Assembly: GCA_905160935.1 (NCBI GenBank)
Contig: CAJHZI010000763.1
Location: forward strand, 18,501 to 82,500
Direction of reading: 5' to 3'
Length of the DNA: 64,000 nt
Source: Enchytraeus crypticus
Lineage: Eukaryota > Annelida > Clitellata > Enchytraeida > Enchytraeidae
Shown here in pieces: positions 50,850 through 63,785 of this stretch (its first letter is position 1; each line of letters opens with the position of its first letter). Under the pieces are notes generated by a model. The model saw only the letters and a list, made by a program, of their open reading frames with translations, was not told where the DNA came from and did no database searches. The translations under genes and the position numbers were made by a program.

Positions 50850-51432
50850 TGGGCTTTAGGCCCTAAACGTTAGGCTAAAGCTATAAACTTAAGCTTTAGC
50901 TCTAAGCGTTAGGCTTTAGCTCTAAACGTTAGGCTTTAGCTCTAAACGTTATGCTTTTGCTACAAACTTTAAGCTTTAGGCTCTCAGAGTTAGGCTTTGG
51001 CTCCAAGCGTTAGGCTTTACATCTAAGGGTTGGTCTTTAGCTTTAAACTTTAGGCTCTAAGCTTTAGGCTTTACCTCCAAACTTTAGGCTTTAGCTTTAA
51101 ACTTTAGGCTTTAGGCTCTAAGCGTTATGCTTTACCTCTAAACGTTAGGCTTTTCCTATAAACGTTAGGCTTTACCTCTAAACGTAAGCCTAACGTTTAG
51201 AGCCTAAAGTCTAACGTTTAGAGCCTAAAGTCTAACGTTTAAAGCCTAAAGTCTAACGTTGTGAGCCTAAAGTCTAACTTTTAAAGCCTAAAGTCTAACG
51301 TTAGACTTTAGGCTCTAAACGTTAGGCTTTAGCTCTAAACGTTAGACTTGAGGCTCTAAGCGTTAGGCTTTAGCTCTAAACGTTAGACTTGAGGCTCTAA
51401 GCGTTAGGCTATAGCTCTAAGCGTAAGGATTT
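50850..51432. repeat. 20-21-bp minisatellite with an inverted middle block
   Basis: Units close to AACGTTAGGCTTTAGCTCTA run forward at 50850-51185, as reverse complement at about 51186-51300, then forward again to 51430. Confidence 0.92.
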
Positions 51433-51889
51433 AATTTATTGTTAATTGGTCATGGTTTCAAAACTGACAAAGAACGAACATTTTCAATAAAAGCTGCATA
51501 TAGATCATTTGTTTTGTGCTACATTTTTCTATTGCGTAGTATTAACAGTTGTACATTCAAAATGGTAAAGTTTAGGTCGCTTTCGACATTCAGGATTCGC
51601 TATCAGCAACCAGCCAGCCTGAATTGCAAACCATGCTGCTGCTAACACCCACAGCCAATGTGACTTAACAAGTGCACCACACGGATCGATCCATTGAATC
51701 CTGACATATATTCCGTACAGTTTTCCCATCTGGTCAGTTTACTGCGTGTAAACCTGTTCCCACGATACCGTTCCATCATGCAAGATCACAGCTGTGGTTG
51801 AAGTGCTGTATTCCCAATACATACCGCACCTGATTAATCCATTGCATACGCGGTCGGGCTGATTCTTTCGTGATGTTTTTTATTTCTTA

Positions 51890-51945
51890 AATTTATTTAT
51901 CCCGACCCTATTTAAATTGGGATTTAAGGAAAGATGATGATGATG
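51890..51945 (-). repeat. Repeat C fragment
   Basis: ATCCCGACCCTATTTAAATT and GGGATTTAAGGAAAGATGAT, then (GAT)n: inverted repeat C start. Confidence 0.6.
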
Positions 51946-51949
51946 AATA

Positions 51950-52750
51950 GCACAACTATTTCTACATAGATCATTGCGATTAAATCGATTGCGATTATTT
52001 GCACGTGCATGTCTGCGTATAGCGTTTAATTAGTGACATTCTGATATTAGCTGTATTCTTTATTAGTATTATTCCTGACATTGAAATATATCACAACTTT
52101 TCGTAATGTATTTAGAGCATTAATAAAGCCAACCCGCTTTTTAAAGGCAAATTGCCTCTTAGAAGTCGATATTTTGCTAAAAACTGTATACAATGCCACA
52201 AAAATTTCGAAATACTAGGACATATATTGATGCCCCTATAACCATCTGCTGAGATATTCTTTTTTGTAGCCTTTAAACTTTGGTATAGTAGTGGTTCTTC
52301 TTACTCCAAATGCACCAGGAACTAAACCAGAGCGAAGCATTATATGAATAGTGTACGAATGATGATAACAATTGATTAGTGCCAGTGACTTAGCTGATTA
52401 AGGTTCGAGTGTAGATCTGGCGATCTTCTTAAATAAACTTACCATCACATTGTCAATATCTGCAAAAGTCTCTATTGAGCTATGACGCAGCTTTCTTGAA
52501 CGTTAGTGTTTCCTGGGTTGTATTGACGGCAATGATTTCAGGACCATCACTTTTCAAACCAACATCGAGTACCGTGGAGCCAAATCTAGTCCGATTTCTG
52601 ATTTAAAAAGACCCATAATTATTTTTTAATGATATTAATAAAAAGACAATATACAAGAAACATAATTTTGAAAATTTTTGTCACCCGACGATATATCGCA
52701 GACTTCTTTTACAGGCGTCAAAAACGTTTCTATGCTCATTTCGATTTTTA
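51950..52750. other. Intergenic, no gene seen
   Basis: No element or exon recognised. Confidence 0.4.
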
Positions 52751-52752
52751 TA

Positions 52753-52880
52753 ATCTAGTAGAGCTAAGGTTAACGTCAGTTTCCTCACTCAAAAGCGATG
52801 TCAGTGACGGGCGAGCTCAGGATTTGAACCCGCACATACTGATCCGCGGTCGAGCATCTTACCGACGTCGCCACTAGCTC
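52753..52880 (-). mobile_element. SINE-A copy
   Basis: Full-length inverse copy: GCTAAGGTTAACGTCAGTTT, AAGCGATGTCAGTGACGGG, GATTTGAACCCGC, CTTACCGACGTCGCCACTAG. Confidence 0.88.
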
Positions 52881-53975
52881 CTGTCAGATTTTGAGATTAA
52901 TACACATCGACGAAATTGTAGTATACTTTCAATTTAAATTTGAAAAAATTAATTAAAACTCAAATTTAAAGCATAACTCGGTGTAACCATTCCAAGGCAT
53001 CATTCTCGACAGGAGAGCCTGGAATTTTAAAACCACGCCTGCACAATGAGTAAATGAAGATGGTACCTGTGCCTTCTTTCTTGTTGTCTCCGTCACAATT
53101 CATGTAGTCCATTTATTGCGGCGCTTCTGTAGCCAGACTACAGTAATCCAATTACTATCGTCGAACTTAGTGCAAGCAGTTTGGAATTTAATTAAAATTT
53201 CATCTAGTATTATTTGATTGCAGAACGCGCTGGGTTTAAAGCAGCGATACTTTATGTCGTACGAATGTTTTTGCACTTAGACAAGTTAGTCTAACGTCTT
53301 CTGAATGACCGTGAACTACTTTCAGACCTGCCTTCCAATGTATAATTAGTGTTAGTGCACCATATGGGTTTGCTAGTGATTTTAGATCGATTTCTGTGTT
53401 GATACTTTAACGTCATGCCAACGTTTATTGATGATTTGCTATTAAAATTAATTAATATCATCTCTGATACGAGATCTTTCATGTGCGCAACTCTTAGCAT
53501 AGCATTAATAGGGAATTTCTCTAGTTTTATAGTTTGAACGCGGGGTAGAAACAGATCCATTGATTCTTTTCACCCAGGTTTAAAGGCTTAAACAGCAACT
53601 GTAGCTATGCATCCTGAGCATACTGAGCATTTATGGGGAATCATCGTGTAAATTCTTCAGTAAGTTCAATATAAACCTTGGTGGATTGTAATGATCATTA
53701 TTTAAAAATAATAATAATCTGTTGATTGACTATATTTACTCTAAAGTGTTGAATTAAGTTTTTAATTTTGATATAAGTTAATAGAACCAAATCGTTAGAT
53801 GTATTTTATTTTCAGTACTTCAGTGGGACAAGCCGAAATTGACTAAAAGCTATAACTATCTTAGTATAGTTTCAAACCATCTTTTCCCATAGTATGAACA
53901 ATCTAAATTATTGGAATTTTGTTTAACGTGATTAAAGTAATTGTGATACAGCTAAAATATATTTCCTCCTAGCTT
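52881..53975. other. Intergenic, no gene seen
   Basis: The minus open frame 53291-53560 has no recognisable family or splice context. Confidence 0.4.
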
Positions 53976-53977
53976 AA

Positions 53978-54075
53978 AATAATGGCATTCATTCCATCGA
54001 TTAAAATAATGGCATTCATTCTATGGCTTGAAATGATGGCATTCATACTATCGCTTAAATAATGGCATTGACGCT
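53978..54075. repeat. About 30-bp tandem repeat, four copies
   Basis: AATAATGGCATTCATTCCAT-type units, then a 10-base C run at 54101-54110. Confidence 0.85.
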
Positions 54076-54297
54076 GATATAAAATTCAGCCTTGTCCACC
54101 CCCCCCCCCCGCTTGTGCAGGTCGAAGCTATTTAGAACAATTCATGGCAGTTTTATCACCTGCCTGGAGGGCTTAGTTGAATGGGTACATCGAATGGAAA
54201 TCGCCTGACTGGGATTGACTAAAGCCGACGTGAATCGGTTAACGGGAATTCACAGGAATCTCCAGGGAATCAATGTGGTCAGAGTGGAAAATCGAGA

Positions 54298-54440
54298 GTG
54301 AAAGAGAGAGAGAGAGAAAGAGAGATAGTGAGAGGGAGAGAGTGAGAGAGTGAGTTAGACACAGAAAGAGAGAGAGAGAGAGAGAGTGAGAGAGAGATGG
54401 AAAGAGAGAGGAGAGTGAAGGAGAGAGAATAGAGATGAAA
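54298..54440. repeat. (GA)n-rich tract
   Basis: Interrupted GA runs; the Ser/Leu minus frame over it is an artefact. Confidence 0.9.
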
Positions 54441-54827
54441 AGATAAGAAGGATGATTTGCAGAAGCAAACCGAATGGCAACATCCTACAAGAAGCAAAGC
54501 GATCAATATGAGTTTAAATGAACGGAAATTGAATTAACTGAAAATATGATAAAGTAGTTCTGAAGTCAAATCAATATTGGAGAAAGGTGAAAGATAATAT
54601 AGGAGCCTGAATTAATCTTGATTGTGCTCTTATTGATAGTCTTCTTCATATAACAAACACTTCTCCATTGCGCTCTACTGAGCTAAACTTTTAAGTTTAT
54701 CAACCAAATTAGAGAGTCTTTCATAAGGGCCCTATGGCACTTCTATTGACGAGCTTAAGTTTCGATCAACGTTAAGTTTCTCAAGTGGTTTCTCTCGGAG
54801 TAACTCGCTTGTAAGTAGAATATTAGT

Positions 54828-55212
54828 GATGTAGCGTATAAGTGATGCAGAATATAAGTGAAGCTGAGTATAATTGATGCAGAGTATAAGTGATGTAGAG
54901 TACAAGTAGTGCAGAGTATAAGTTATTCAGAGTATAAGTGACGCAGAGTATAAGTGATGTAGAATATATTTGATGCAGAGTATAAGTGATGTTAAGTATA
55001 AATGATGTATAGTATAAGTTATGTAGAATATAAGTGATGTAAAGTATAAATGATGCATAGTATAAGTTATGTAGAATATAAGTGATGTAAAATATAAATG
55101 ATGCAGAGTATAAATGTTGTAGAAAGTAAGTGATAAAGAATATAAGTTATGCAGAGTATAAGTGATGTAGAATATAAGTTATGCAGAGTATAAGAGATGC
55201 ATAGTATAAATT
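54828..55212. repeat. 16-bp minisatellite
   Basis: About 24 units of AGTATAAGTGATGCAG and variants. Confidence 0.92.
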
Positions 55213-55375
55213 TATGTATCAATTAAACAAGGGAATTTTTATTAGAAACTAATAGTTAGAAAGAGAGCTATAGATAGGAAGAGAGAGAGAGAGAGAGATA
55301 AAAAGAGAGTTTGAGAGAGAAAGAAGTATGTCGGTTTCTTAGTTTATTATTTATCAAAATGCAACAGGTAGAAAT

Positions 55376-56889
55376 TAGAGATGGGAATCGAACCGAGCCC
55401 GAACCGAATCGAACCCTAAAATCTAGAATTTTGATCGAACCGAACTCGAACCCAGACTCTGACCGAATCCGAACCGAACCCAAACCCAGACTCTGGCCGA
55501 ACCGAGCCGAACCCAGACTCTGGCCGAACCCGAACCGAACCCGAACTTCGTCTAAACCGAACTGAACCAAACTCTTGTAGTTCCTTTCTTCTTCACCAGC
55601 CTGACATTAAAAAAAGATAGTAGGAACAATACAAATGTGTATTAGTTTTTGCATTTACATGTCTTACAGTATCTAACAGCATATATTCAAGTAAGGCTGG
55701 TTCCGACAAATTTTTTAAAATGGTAGCGGTACAAAGGAATGGTAGCGGGAAGCGAGACAGGCCTACAGAAGATAATGGATAGTCAGAAAGATACGGCATT
55801 GAAATATGGATTGAAGATTAACAACAAAGAGACATAAAAATCTGAAAATGCTTGACTCAATCTAGGTGGATTTGTTCTTGTTAAATTCAAGTTATGATTT
55901 TTTTTCTAATTTTCGTGTGCTACCTTAATATTTTTGAAGCCAGATTTACAAATAATTATATATGACATTCTATATGTGTTAAGACTATCTGGAGTAAATA
56001 ATTTTGCACCATAGCAATGCAATAATTTCATAACTAAATTAATAATTAAAAATATTATTAATAACTAAATATTAAATTAATATTTTCGTAACTTCATAAT
56101 TGATCTGAGAGTTCAAATTTGAAACCCTAAGGTAAATTATGAAGCTTATTACTGGTCAGTGACAGCAAACGATGTATATTTTGATCATTTTTCTACGGAA
56201 ATACACGTGTTTACCAAATCATCTTTATTTGACATTTTTATGTTACTAACTTGCACTTTCTCCGAAATATTGGATCAAATTTTAGCCAAGACATTTCTCC
56301 TTAATTATAAATGTATCTAATATATAGACCTGTAGTGACAAAAAAAATTACAAATTGATGAAGCATTCTATTTGCTCGTAATAATCAAGGAGAATATTTC
56401 AGATACAATAATAAAGCTAAATATCTATATTATGAACATTTGTTGGTCAACTAACAATATTTTAAGAAATGTACAGGAATAAATACCACTTCTCTCCTTT
56501 TTTTTTTGTCATATTTTTACCCAGGTGAAAAAAACGTGGCAGCTATTATGACTTAATGAATTTTTAAGCACATTTACCATAAATCATTTTAAACATGTTT
56601 GTCATAAACATGATTATTATAAGTAAAGTTAAACAATTGCAACATTATCCAAACCAAACCATTTCGAACTCGAATCGAACTCTTGCGAGTTGGAAAGCAA
56701 GCCGAACCCGAACCGAACCCGAACTCTTGTTAGAACCGAACCCGAACCGAACCGAACTTTTATTTTCAACGAACCGAACCGAACACGCGAATTGTCAACT
56801 GCTAACCGAACCCGAACCGAACCGAACTTTCATTTTCAATGAACCGAACCAAACCCGAACTCTGGAAATTCATAAAATTCCCATCTCTA
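55376..56889. mobile_element. hAT-like non-autonomous transposon, 1,514 bp
   Basis: Terminal inverted repeats TAGAGATGGGAAT at both ends, flanked by a perfect 8-bp duplication GTAGAAAT (55368-55375 and 56890-56897). Both traits are typical of the hAT superfamily. Arrays of GAACCGAACCC lie at 55388-55570 and 56640-56860, next to the two ends and in the same orientation. The AT-rich interior holds no intact transposase; a minus frame at 55593-55799 is unassigned. Confidence 0.9.
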
Positions 56890-56897
56890 GTAGAAAT

Positions 56898-57835
56898 CGC
56901 ACAGGGGTTGGTGTTTCTCTTGAACTAATTTATCATTCAGAATTCATTGTTGAAAGCATGAAGCTTAAACAATATACTTTACATCATCTGTATCAATGTA
57001 TCATTAACTGGTTCATTTATTAGGAAATAATTTATGATATTTACGATATTATTTACGATATTGACGATATTGTTTACCATGCTATTTGCAATATTTATAA
57101 TGACACGATATTTGCCGTATATTTATGATTCAGTTCTTTGAAATGTACATTTCACATACTGTATATTCTATAACCGTATACTTGAAGAGTATGTACAATT
57201 GTATATATCTATACATCGCAGGCTTTGGTGTTCCAAATCTCACCGGGAAGGAAGGTTTAACTCACTCTGCGATTTCCAGATCACTGTGAAAATTGAGAAT
57301 ATTCAAAATATAGTGGAAAGGAGTTTACAATACTATAATGTTGCAATTTTTGAAATTGGTAGGCACTTTGTGTCGAAATCAATGAAATTCTTCAGAGAAT
57401 ATAACTAGAGTACAGTACCACTTATCGCTATATTTTTTATCACTCATCACTTTGCACTCGTCACTTATTTATTTTCGGTTAGCACTCTTAGATTTAACAT
57501 GTTATTATTTTTTAAATATATTGGATGAAAGCATGGCAGTCGGAATTTTATCCAAACCATGATCGCAGCTTATAGTCTCAAGCTCGTAACAACTGAATAG
57601 TACCTAAATTAGATGCTTCGAAACTGACGAACATTGAGAAGCGACAAGTGTTGTAAGCATAAGAAGTTGGAACAAGATGACAGTGCTATATTGATTGATC
57701 TAATACCGCTCGAGTCATGAAGTCTCCACCCTCGAATGAACCCGGAATAATTGTACGTCTGAATCATTTCTTTCAATTACACGAAACTATTGATTGTGAT
57801 CTTCTCGCTGCGGCATGTCTTTTATCCGAAGACAT
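56898..57835. other. Intergenic, no gene seen
   Basis: A degenerate TTACGATATT repeat lies at 57030-57120. The open frame at 57199-57408 has no known family. Confidence 0.4.
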
Positions 57836-57836
57836 T

Positions 57837-57929
57837 TTTCATGTTAACTGTGTCCCTCCAAGGCTCGGTGCCTAGTAGCCTTCTTAACAGGCTGATCATT
57901 GGGCACAGTTTCATGTTAACTGTGTCCCT
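57837..57929. repeat. 21-bp perfect direct repeat, 72 bp apart
   Basis: TTTCATGTTAACTGTGTCCC plus T at 57837-57857 and 57909-57929, between GC-richer sequence. Confidence 0.8.
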
Positions 57930-58424
57930 GCACCCAGGGGGTTGCCCCCAGTGACCTTTTTTTCTGTAGGGATAATGTCTCTATTGTCTTCATTCAAGTT
58001 TTGTTTAGTTTCGTTGTGGTGAAAACAAATAGGCTGAACTAATCAGAAAAAAATCACCACTATTTTTCTAACAATATTTTTCTCTATTTCCTACAACAAA
58101 ATGGTAATTAAACAGCGATTTTACTATTTCCCTCTCTTCTCCTTGACTATCTATTACACAATTTTCGAAATAAGTATTGAAGAAAATTCTATCATGTCTT
58201 TCTCAACCCTAGTAAAACTTTTGTACAAGAGGCAAGGGACTGATAGCACTCCAAAAATATTAAGTAATTACCTTGCTTGGTGTCTCATAATATATAATAT
58301 GGATGCTCGTTCAATTCGTTAATATAGTAGGATCTTATGATGTAACAACCCAACACCATTGAAAATAAGAATAGTCTTCAGTAAGAAATAGCAGTTTTTA
58401 CGAATTTTTTAAATTTCGACCTAA

Positions 58425-58446
58425 GGGGGTGGGAATGGGGATGGGG
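58425..58446 (+). other. G-quadruplex-capable G-run cluster
   Basis: Runs of 5, 3, 4 and 4 G with short spacers. Nothing else recognised between 57930 and 59360. Confidence 0.55.
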
Positions 58447-59364
58447 TTAACTCCAAGCCCCTCCCATCCAGGTGGCTTCGCTTCTGATATTGATATTTTC
58501 TTCTCTTTCATTTTCCATGTCGTGCTAGTAAATCGGTTTAAGCTAATCCTCGGCTGGATTATGACTCTATGGTGTTAAGGTTAAGATGTACGACTGTCAA
58601 AGCGAGCATAATAATTTAAATATATAAAACAGAATTTATTACAGATTTCAGAATATAGACTATACATGAACGAATTGAAATTAGACTAATTGATAGTGGT
58701 AAGTGTTGTTCAGTGACAGCGAACTGACAGGAACACTGAGCTTTACAATTGATCAGTATCTTAGAAGATAAATTTTCATGATAAAGGCAATAGTTCGGAT
58801 TGATAAAGCTTAAACTTTTATCTTGAATTTTTCTATAATAAAGGATTAAAACTGGCCTATCAAGACTAACTGGCAATTTTTCGGAGCAATCTAACAAGAA
58901 TACCTAACTAGAAATAATCCGTCGATTAAATTTAGATTGAATTATCTTGAATTAACATTGTTAATATTTATAATATTAAAGTTGAATTTCAAATTGTATT
59001 GTGGTTAGGGGTTGAATTTGTTTTCCTCGCATAAATTATTTTGATATGTTATGCTCTTATTTGCTCTATTCTACGAGTTGATGCTGCACAGAAACTTTCT
59101 AATTCATATTTGATCATTATCTAGTAATGGATACCCTCGCTTCGTTACAGCCATTAGCAAGCAGACATGGCAAGTCTGGTGGCAGGTTCGATTTACAAAT
59201 AAATCAACTTCTATCAGTATCTTTAAAATGCGATAAATAAAAAACAAGATTCACTTAAGACGGGTTTAAGATTAAGCTGAGCACGGGCGGGAAATCATTA
59301 GCATTTACATACTAATTAATCATAATGATTATAGATGGCTTAGTATTATCGTCTACTAAAATAG

Positions 59365-59517
59365 GTTATAGAAGGCAGAATGGAAGAAAATGGAGGCAGT
59401 GGCAGGCCGAGATTAGGGATGTTAGATGAATTAAAGACCCACTCATATGTGGACATAAAGAGGAAAACGGAAGACAGTGAAGAGTGGAGGCGCTATATGC
59501 CATGGACCTGCCAGTAG
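59365..59517 (+). pseudogene. LINE ORF2 C-terminus, endonuclease/RT type
   Basis: Open frame VIEGRMEENGGSGRPRLGML then DELKTHSYVDIKRK and EWRRYMPWTCQ with a stop. The G-R-P-R…GML-DEL…K-R-x-E…EWR-x-x-MPxTC pattern is the normal C-terminus of this LINE family. It identifies the CCATGGACCTGCCAGTAGGC end found in the other fragments as the end of the coding region. Confidence 0.75.
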
Positions 59518-59751
59518 GCAGTACAATACTATAGAGATAGAGAGTATTTTATAACATTTCCTGTGATTACAATTTTAATCAATGACATCAATCAATTACA
59601 GCTGCCAGGGATGCTCTCAGATTAAGAAAAATATTAAGATTATTGTGTAGTATACATCTCTAAATATGCACCAATGGTAGCAAACATTTGAGTCTCAGAA
59701 GAAATGAATCTTTATATTAGAACCCTGATAGTAACACTATTCCACCTCTAC

Positions 59752-59917
59752 CTTCTGATTCAGACTGGGACGTAGTCTGATCCGGGAACCGAGCTGATAC
59801 AATACAGGAGAGAACGGGGCGTTCATTTTCCAGATGATTTGCCTGATACAATTTCCACATCGCTCCATTGCACCCGTGTTCTTTCGATTCTTTACTCGAG
59901 GCGTCCCGTGTAATATT
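59752..59917 (-). other. Possible internal exon, unidentified
   Basis: Minus strand between TTATAG and a donor AAG|GTAGAG, with 55 open codons (start NITRDASSKESKEHG). GC content is above the surroundings and more than one frame is open. The acceptor lacks a good pyrimidine tract. No family recognised. Confidence 0.15.
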
Positions 59918-60464
59918 CTATAACCCATCCCGCTGCTGTGGGTTAAGCCGTGGGGCTAGTTTGATGGACCGAGTTTCTTCTTGTACGTATTTGTGTTTCC
60001 TGACACAATACCTGAAAATATCTTTGTCTTTTTCTCGTACTTTAATACGTCGCTTACACTAACAACCTTGCAAAGAATAAAATAAAATAAAAATAAGAAA
60101 TAGATTCTTATTCTTAAGACAGAGATAATTATTAGGTTTAGATAATTATCCAGCGTAATACCCACAGTAACAATAAATATACAGATAAATACACATAGTG
60201 AGAGTGAGAGAGAGAGATAGAGGGAGAGAGCAACAGACCTAGTGTGACAGTAGAGAAGAGGGTGTGTTGAAGGCGGATATATTTTCCTGGGACTCTTTAC
60301 TATAAACCAGCAAAGCTGCTCCTTCTGATTCGTCTAAGATCAATGATTGCAAGTATAGCTAATGCGTTTTGAATTGACTAAATTAGTAGTAGTGTATTAG
60401 TATAATTGTAATTGCTAATTAATCAGAAAAATTGTTTAATTAATAATAAATTATGTATTTATTT

Positions 60465-60650
60465 ATTTAATTTACTTATTTATTTATTTGTAACATAATA
60501 ATAATTATAACATTATTAAAATAATAATAATAATAACAATAACATTAAAAATAATAATTATTATTATTATTGCTATTACTATTGATAGTAATATTATTAT
60601 CATTATTATATTATTATTGTTATTATTATTACCATTATTACTTTTTTACG
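60465..60650. repeat. (AAT)n/(ATT)n-rich tract
   Basis: Imperfect trinucleotide runs in both senses, which can fold back on each other. Confidence 0.85.
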
Positions 60651-61160
60651 TTTTACTGTATTATTCTAATGAACTAGTATAATATAATAGTCCTTAAATT
60701 AACAAGCAGAACAAGAGAGAAAGTCGAAGATGGACAGAGAACGGAAGGGAGAAACAAAGAGAGACAAAAAGTTAGTAATGAAAGGAGGTATTTGAAGGAG
60801 TATGCGAGGTAGGTTATTGAACAATTGGCAGGCCTCTCACGCCTCTAGCGGCCATACTGGATGTGAGATTCAATTGTCTCGCTTCGCCCGTAGTATCGCT
60901 AGAATAAAGATGCAGAATCCTTCTGCAGTTTCTTGGTTAAATGGAAAAGAAGTATTTCACTGTATAGTAGCAGATTTAAATAGGGCAATAAAGTTTTTCT
61001 TTAAACCTTAAATGCACACTTGCTTTAACCACTATTAAAAATTATTTATTCCTTTTAGAGGTCTATCTGCGTACTCACTGGTTAGTATTAGACGATTCAA
61101 GTTAAGCTTTGCGTCCTTTTCAGTTCTCGCTGTTATTACGTTTATGAAGAGTTCAACCCT
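60651..61160. other. Intergenic, no gene seen
   Basis: A small open frame at 60802-61011 in somewhat GC-richer DNA has no recognised family. Confidence 0.35.
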
Positions 61161-61164
61161 CGTT

Positions 61165-61455
61165 AAGTGCTTTGCTTAATGGCAGATCCATTGCATATAA
61201 ATTCTCCACATATTTCTCTCCTCTGCCATTCTCCTGATATCGACATACAAATTAGTTATCAAATCATCCACTATCGCAAGTCTCGGTATTCCTCAAAACT
61301 TTTTTTCATCCATTCTTCCTTCAATTACCTCTTTTAGTAAGCCATTCCCGATCGAGACATGACCCATCCAATTCTTCTTTTAATTCTCTATTTCTCTATG
61401 ATGTTTATCAATTGTCTATTTATGTCAACCCTATTTAGCACTTCTTCTTTCGAAG
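61165..61455 (-). pseudogene. LINE 3' fragment, endonuclease/RT type
   Basis: Runs parallel to 25858-26155 and 47925: TGGCAGATCCATTGCATAT, GACATACAAATTAGTTATCA, ACATGACCCATCCAATTCTT. No open frame. Confidence 0.7.
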
Positions 61456-61784
61456 AGCTCACAAGGACAACAAAGATTCCGGATATACGATATTAGGATA
61501 GTCAAATCTCATCAGATGATGTCAGTTCAGATTAGATTATTTAAACGTCAATTTCTTTCTCTGAAGTATGTCAATGATAGTAAAAGAACTGAATGATAAC
61601 TCTGAACCTTCTTTATTTATTTATTTAGCGTATGCGTTAATCCAGGTAACTTCTTCCCTTTCAAAGGCAAGTTGACGCAGACATACCACCAGGCAGGTTA
61701 AAGGTCTATCTTCAACTCTATGTTTCATAGTTTTAGATTAGCTGCAATCACAAATTGGCGAATCACGAAAACCCCAGCGTAACT

Positions 61785-61945
61785 ACTGATGCACTGTCCA
61801 ACAACTTGCCAATAGTCCACCGGCTCAGCCCGAGAATATATCGTACTACAGTTTACGAGGCTACGCTAACATTCATATATGGTGTACATGTCCCTGACAT
61901 CATCCTTGGATGAGGAAACGGTCGTTAAGCCCTTTTTATTATATT
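61785..61945. mobile_element. SINE-A relative (-) followed by LINE 3' tail (+)
   Basis: 61785-61835 contains CAACAACTTGCCAATAGTCC, the inverse of the 38210/63645 subfamily start. 61885-61945 contains GTCCCTGACATCATCCTTGG, ATGAGGAAACGGTCGTTAAG and a T-rich end. Confidence 0.6.
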
Positions 61946-63640
61946 ACATTTACTCTAGCTTAGTGCGGTAAATAGGCTATCATTAACAATCTATCCTAAA
62001 CTCTCTTCTGCCAGGCTTTACTTTTTTCATCGATTCTTAGACATTGAAATCTTCATCTTCCGGTGAAGAGTATAGTCGGATATCAAGACACGCTGAACCA
62101 TAATATTTGCTTTACAGCTGCACTCGACGCTTTAATTAGATCCGCCCCTTGCATAAGCTTCCGTATCGAAATACATTGCTTTGATATTTTTATTTGACTA
62201 GTGCTCTAAGTGGTTTTTGGGAAGTGTTGGTTTTTTGTTAATTAAGTGGTGTTTTTGTTTTGTAATTTTTTTTGTATTTTAATACTTGATTGTTCGTTAT
62301 TATTATTATAATTTAGTAATTACTTTATTATCAGCATATTTCTCAGTATAATTGGAACATCGATGACTCTCTCTGAATGTGTTCTGAGTAATTCTAGTTA
62401 GTATATTTATAGAGTCTCCTTGAGATGTCTCTGACATTGCCCACTGCCTGATGTCCAGTAACCGGACATTAAGATCTTATTAAAAGACTAATTGATTTAT
62501 CGATTGATATTTATGGTATATTCAATGTTTATGCATGGTTGCATGAAGGAATTTACATGCTGCTTTAACATTAGCAGATTTCCTTGTGTTATCTCATGTA
62601 TTTCTACTGTAGCTTCCACATAGGCTACTGTTCATTTTACTAATGTTGAAAACTCTGATGCAAGGTTCGAGCATTTGTTTTCATATAGGCCTACTGTATA
62701 GTTCGCTTATTTTGTCAGTTTTTATTATGATGTTCAAACGATATGATACATTAAATCCAAGATGGAGTTTCATGAACAAAACGTTTTTAACTGCATAAAG
62801 TATTTCATATCATATATTATACCTGATCTCTCTATTTCATATGACATGTACTACGCAATTAATTGATACAATGAAAACACCCGGTGGCATTTTATGAATG
62901 TATTGTTCCAAAAAGCAATAGATGGGAGGTTCATGTCACGGTGGGTTCTCATTAATAATTGAAATCATCAGATGCCTTCCACGGGGGGATCCTCTATCAA
63001 TCATGATTTCCACCAGAGGCGAATAATTTCGCAACTGATAGTGAAACTAGATACAGCCTTGCCACTGAAGAATAAACTCAACGTACATGTAAGAGACGAC
63101 TACTTTTGAGCAACAGGTGAGAACGGCAATAATAATTTACCAGAATAGTCATATATTCCAAATTAATGCGTTACAAAAGCGTTTGCTTATGTTACATGTC
63201 CAAGGTATATGTGCAATATTGTTAATATCGTGTTCACTCAGAACTTGGGAGAGAGATAAAGATCGATAGAAAAACTGGTAGGAGAAAACATTACTTTGAA
63301 TAAACGTTTAAATAATCTAAATAAGTTATAAATTTAAAAATAAAGTTGAAAGGTATTTTAAAATGGCACGTCCTTAAAGAAGTTTGCACTTACAACCGAT
63401 CACAAATCTCGCCGGCTTTTTCGTCTATCAGTTGTATATACTTGAAGACCAGAAGGCTTCCTTAGTAGCGGGTCTGTTGCTTAAGAGTAGAAATTGAATA
63501 TAACTATTGTTTAAAGAAGAATTAACTGGTGTTTAGTAAAGATGATATGGTAGCAGTTAAAAGTGTTTAAATGTACATGTGATTATATAGTTGCTTAGTT
63601 AGAGATTAAAATTGAAAGTTTCGGACTTGCATGGTCATAT
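61946..63640. other. Intergenic, no gene seen
   Basis: A sequence at 62430-62510 (CTCTGACATTGCCC, AGTAACCGGACATTAAGATC) looks like another LINE or SINE 3' end. Nothing else. Confidence 0.4.
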
Positions 63641-63644
63641 ACAT

Positions 63645-63785
63645 GCATTTGGGCCGGTGGCTTGTTGGCAAGTTGTTCGACAACGAATCACTAGATGCAT
63701 GGTTCAAGTCCAGTGCTCTCCTCATTACTGACATGCTGTTCGAGCATGAAATTGGCGTTAAACTTAACTTAAGACTTTTAGCCAC
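63645..63785 (+). mobile_element. SINE-A relative, second subfamily
   Basis: GGGCCGGTGGCTTGTTGGCA start, B box ATGGTTCAAGTCC, then TTACTGACATGCTGTTCGAG and TTGGCGTTAAACTTAAC. The layout of SINE-A is kept while the sequence differs. The 70-codon open frame over it is not a gene. Confidence 0.65.

Noticed and set aside
55268..55570. Antiparallel frames with Glu/Pro/Asn/Arg repeats
   Set aside because: Translation of the GAACCGAACCC array in the hAT-like element.
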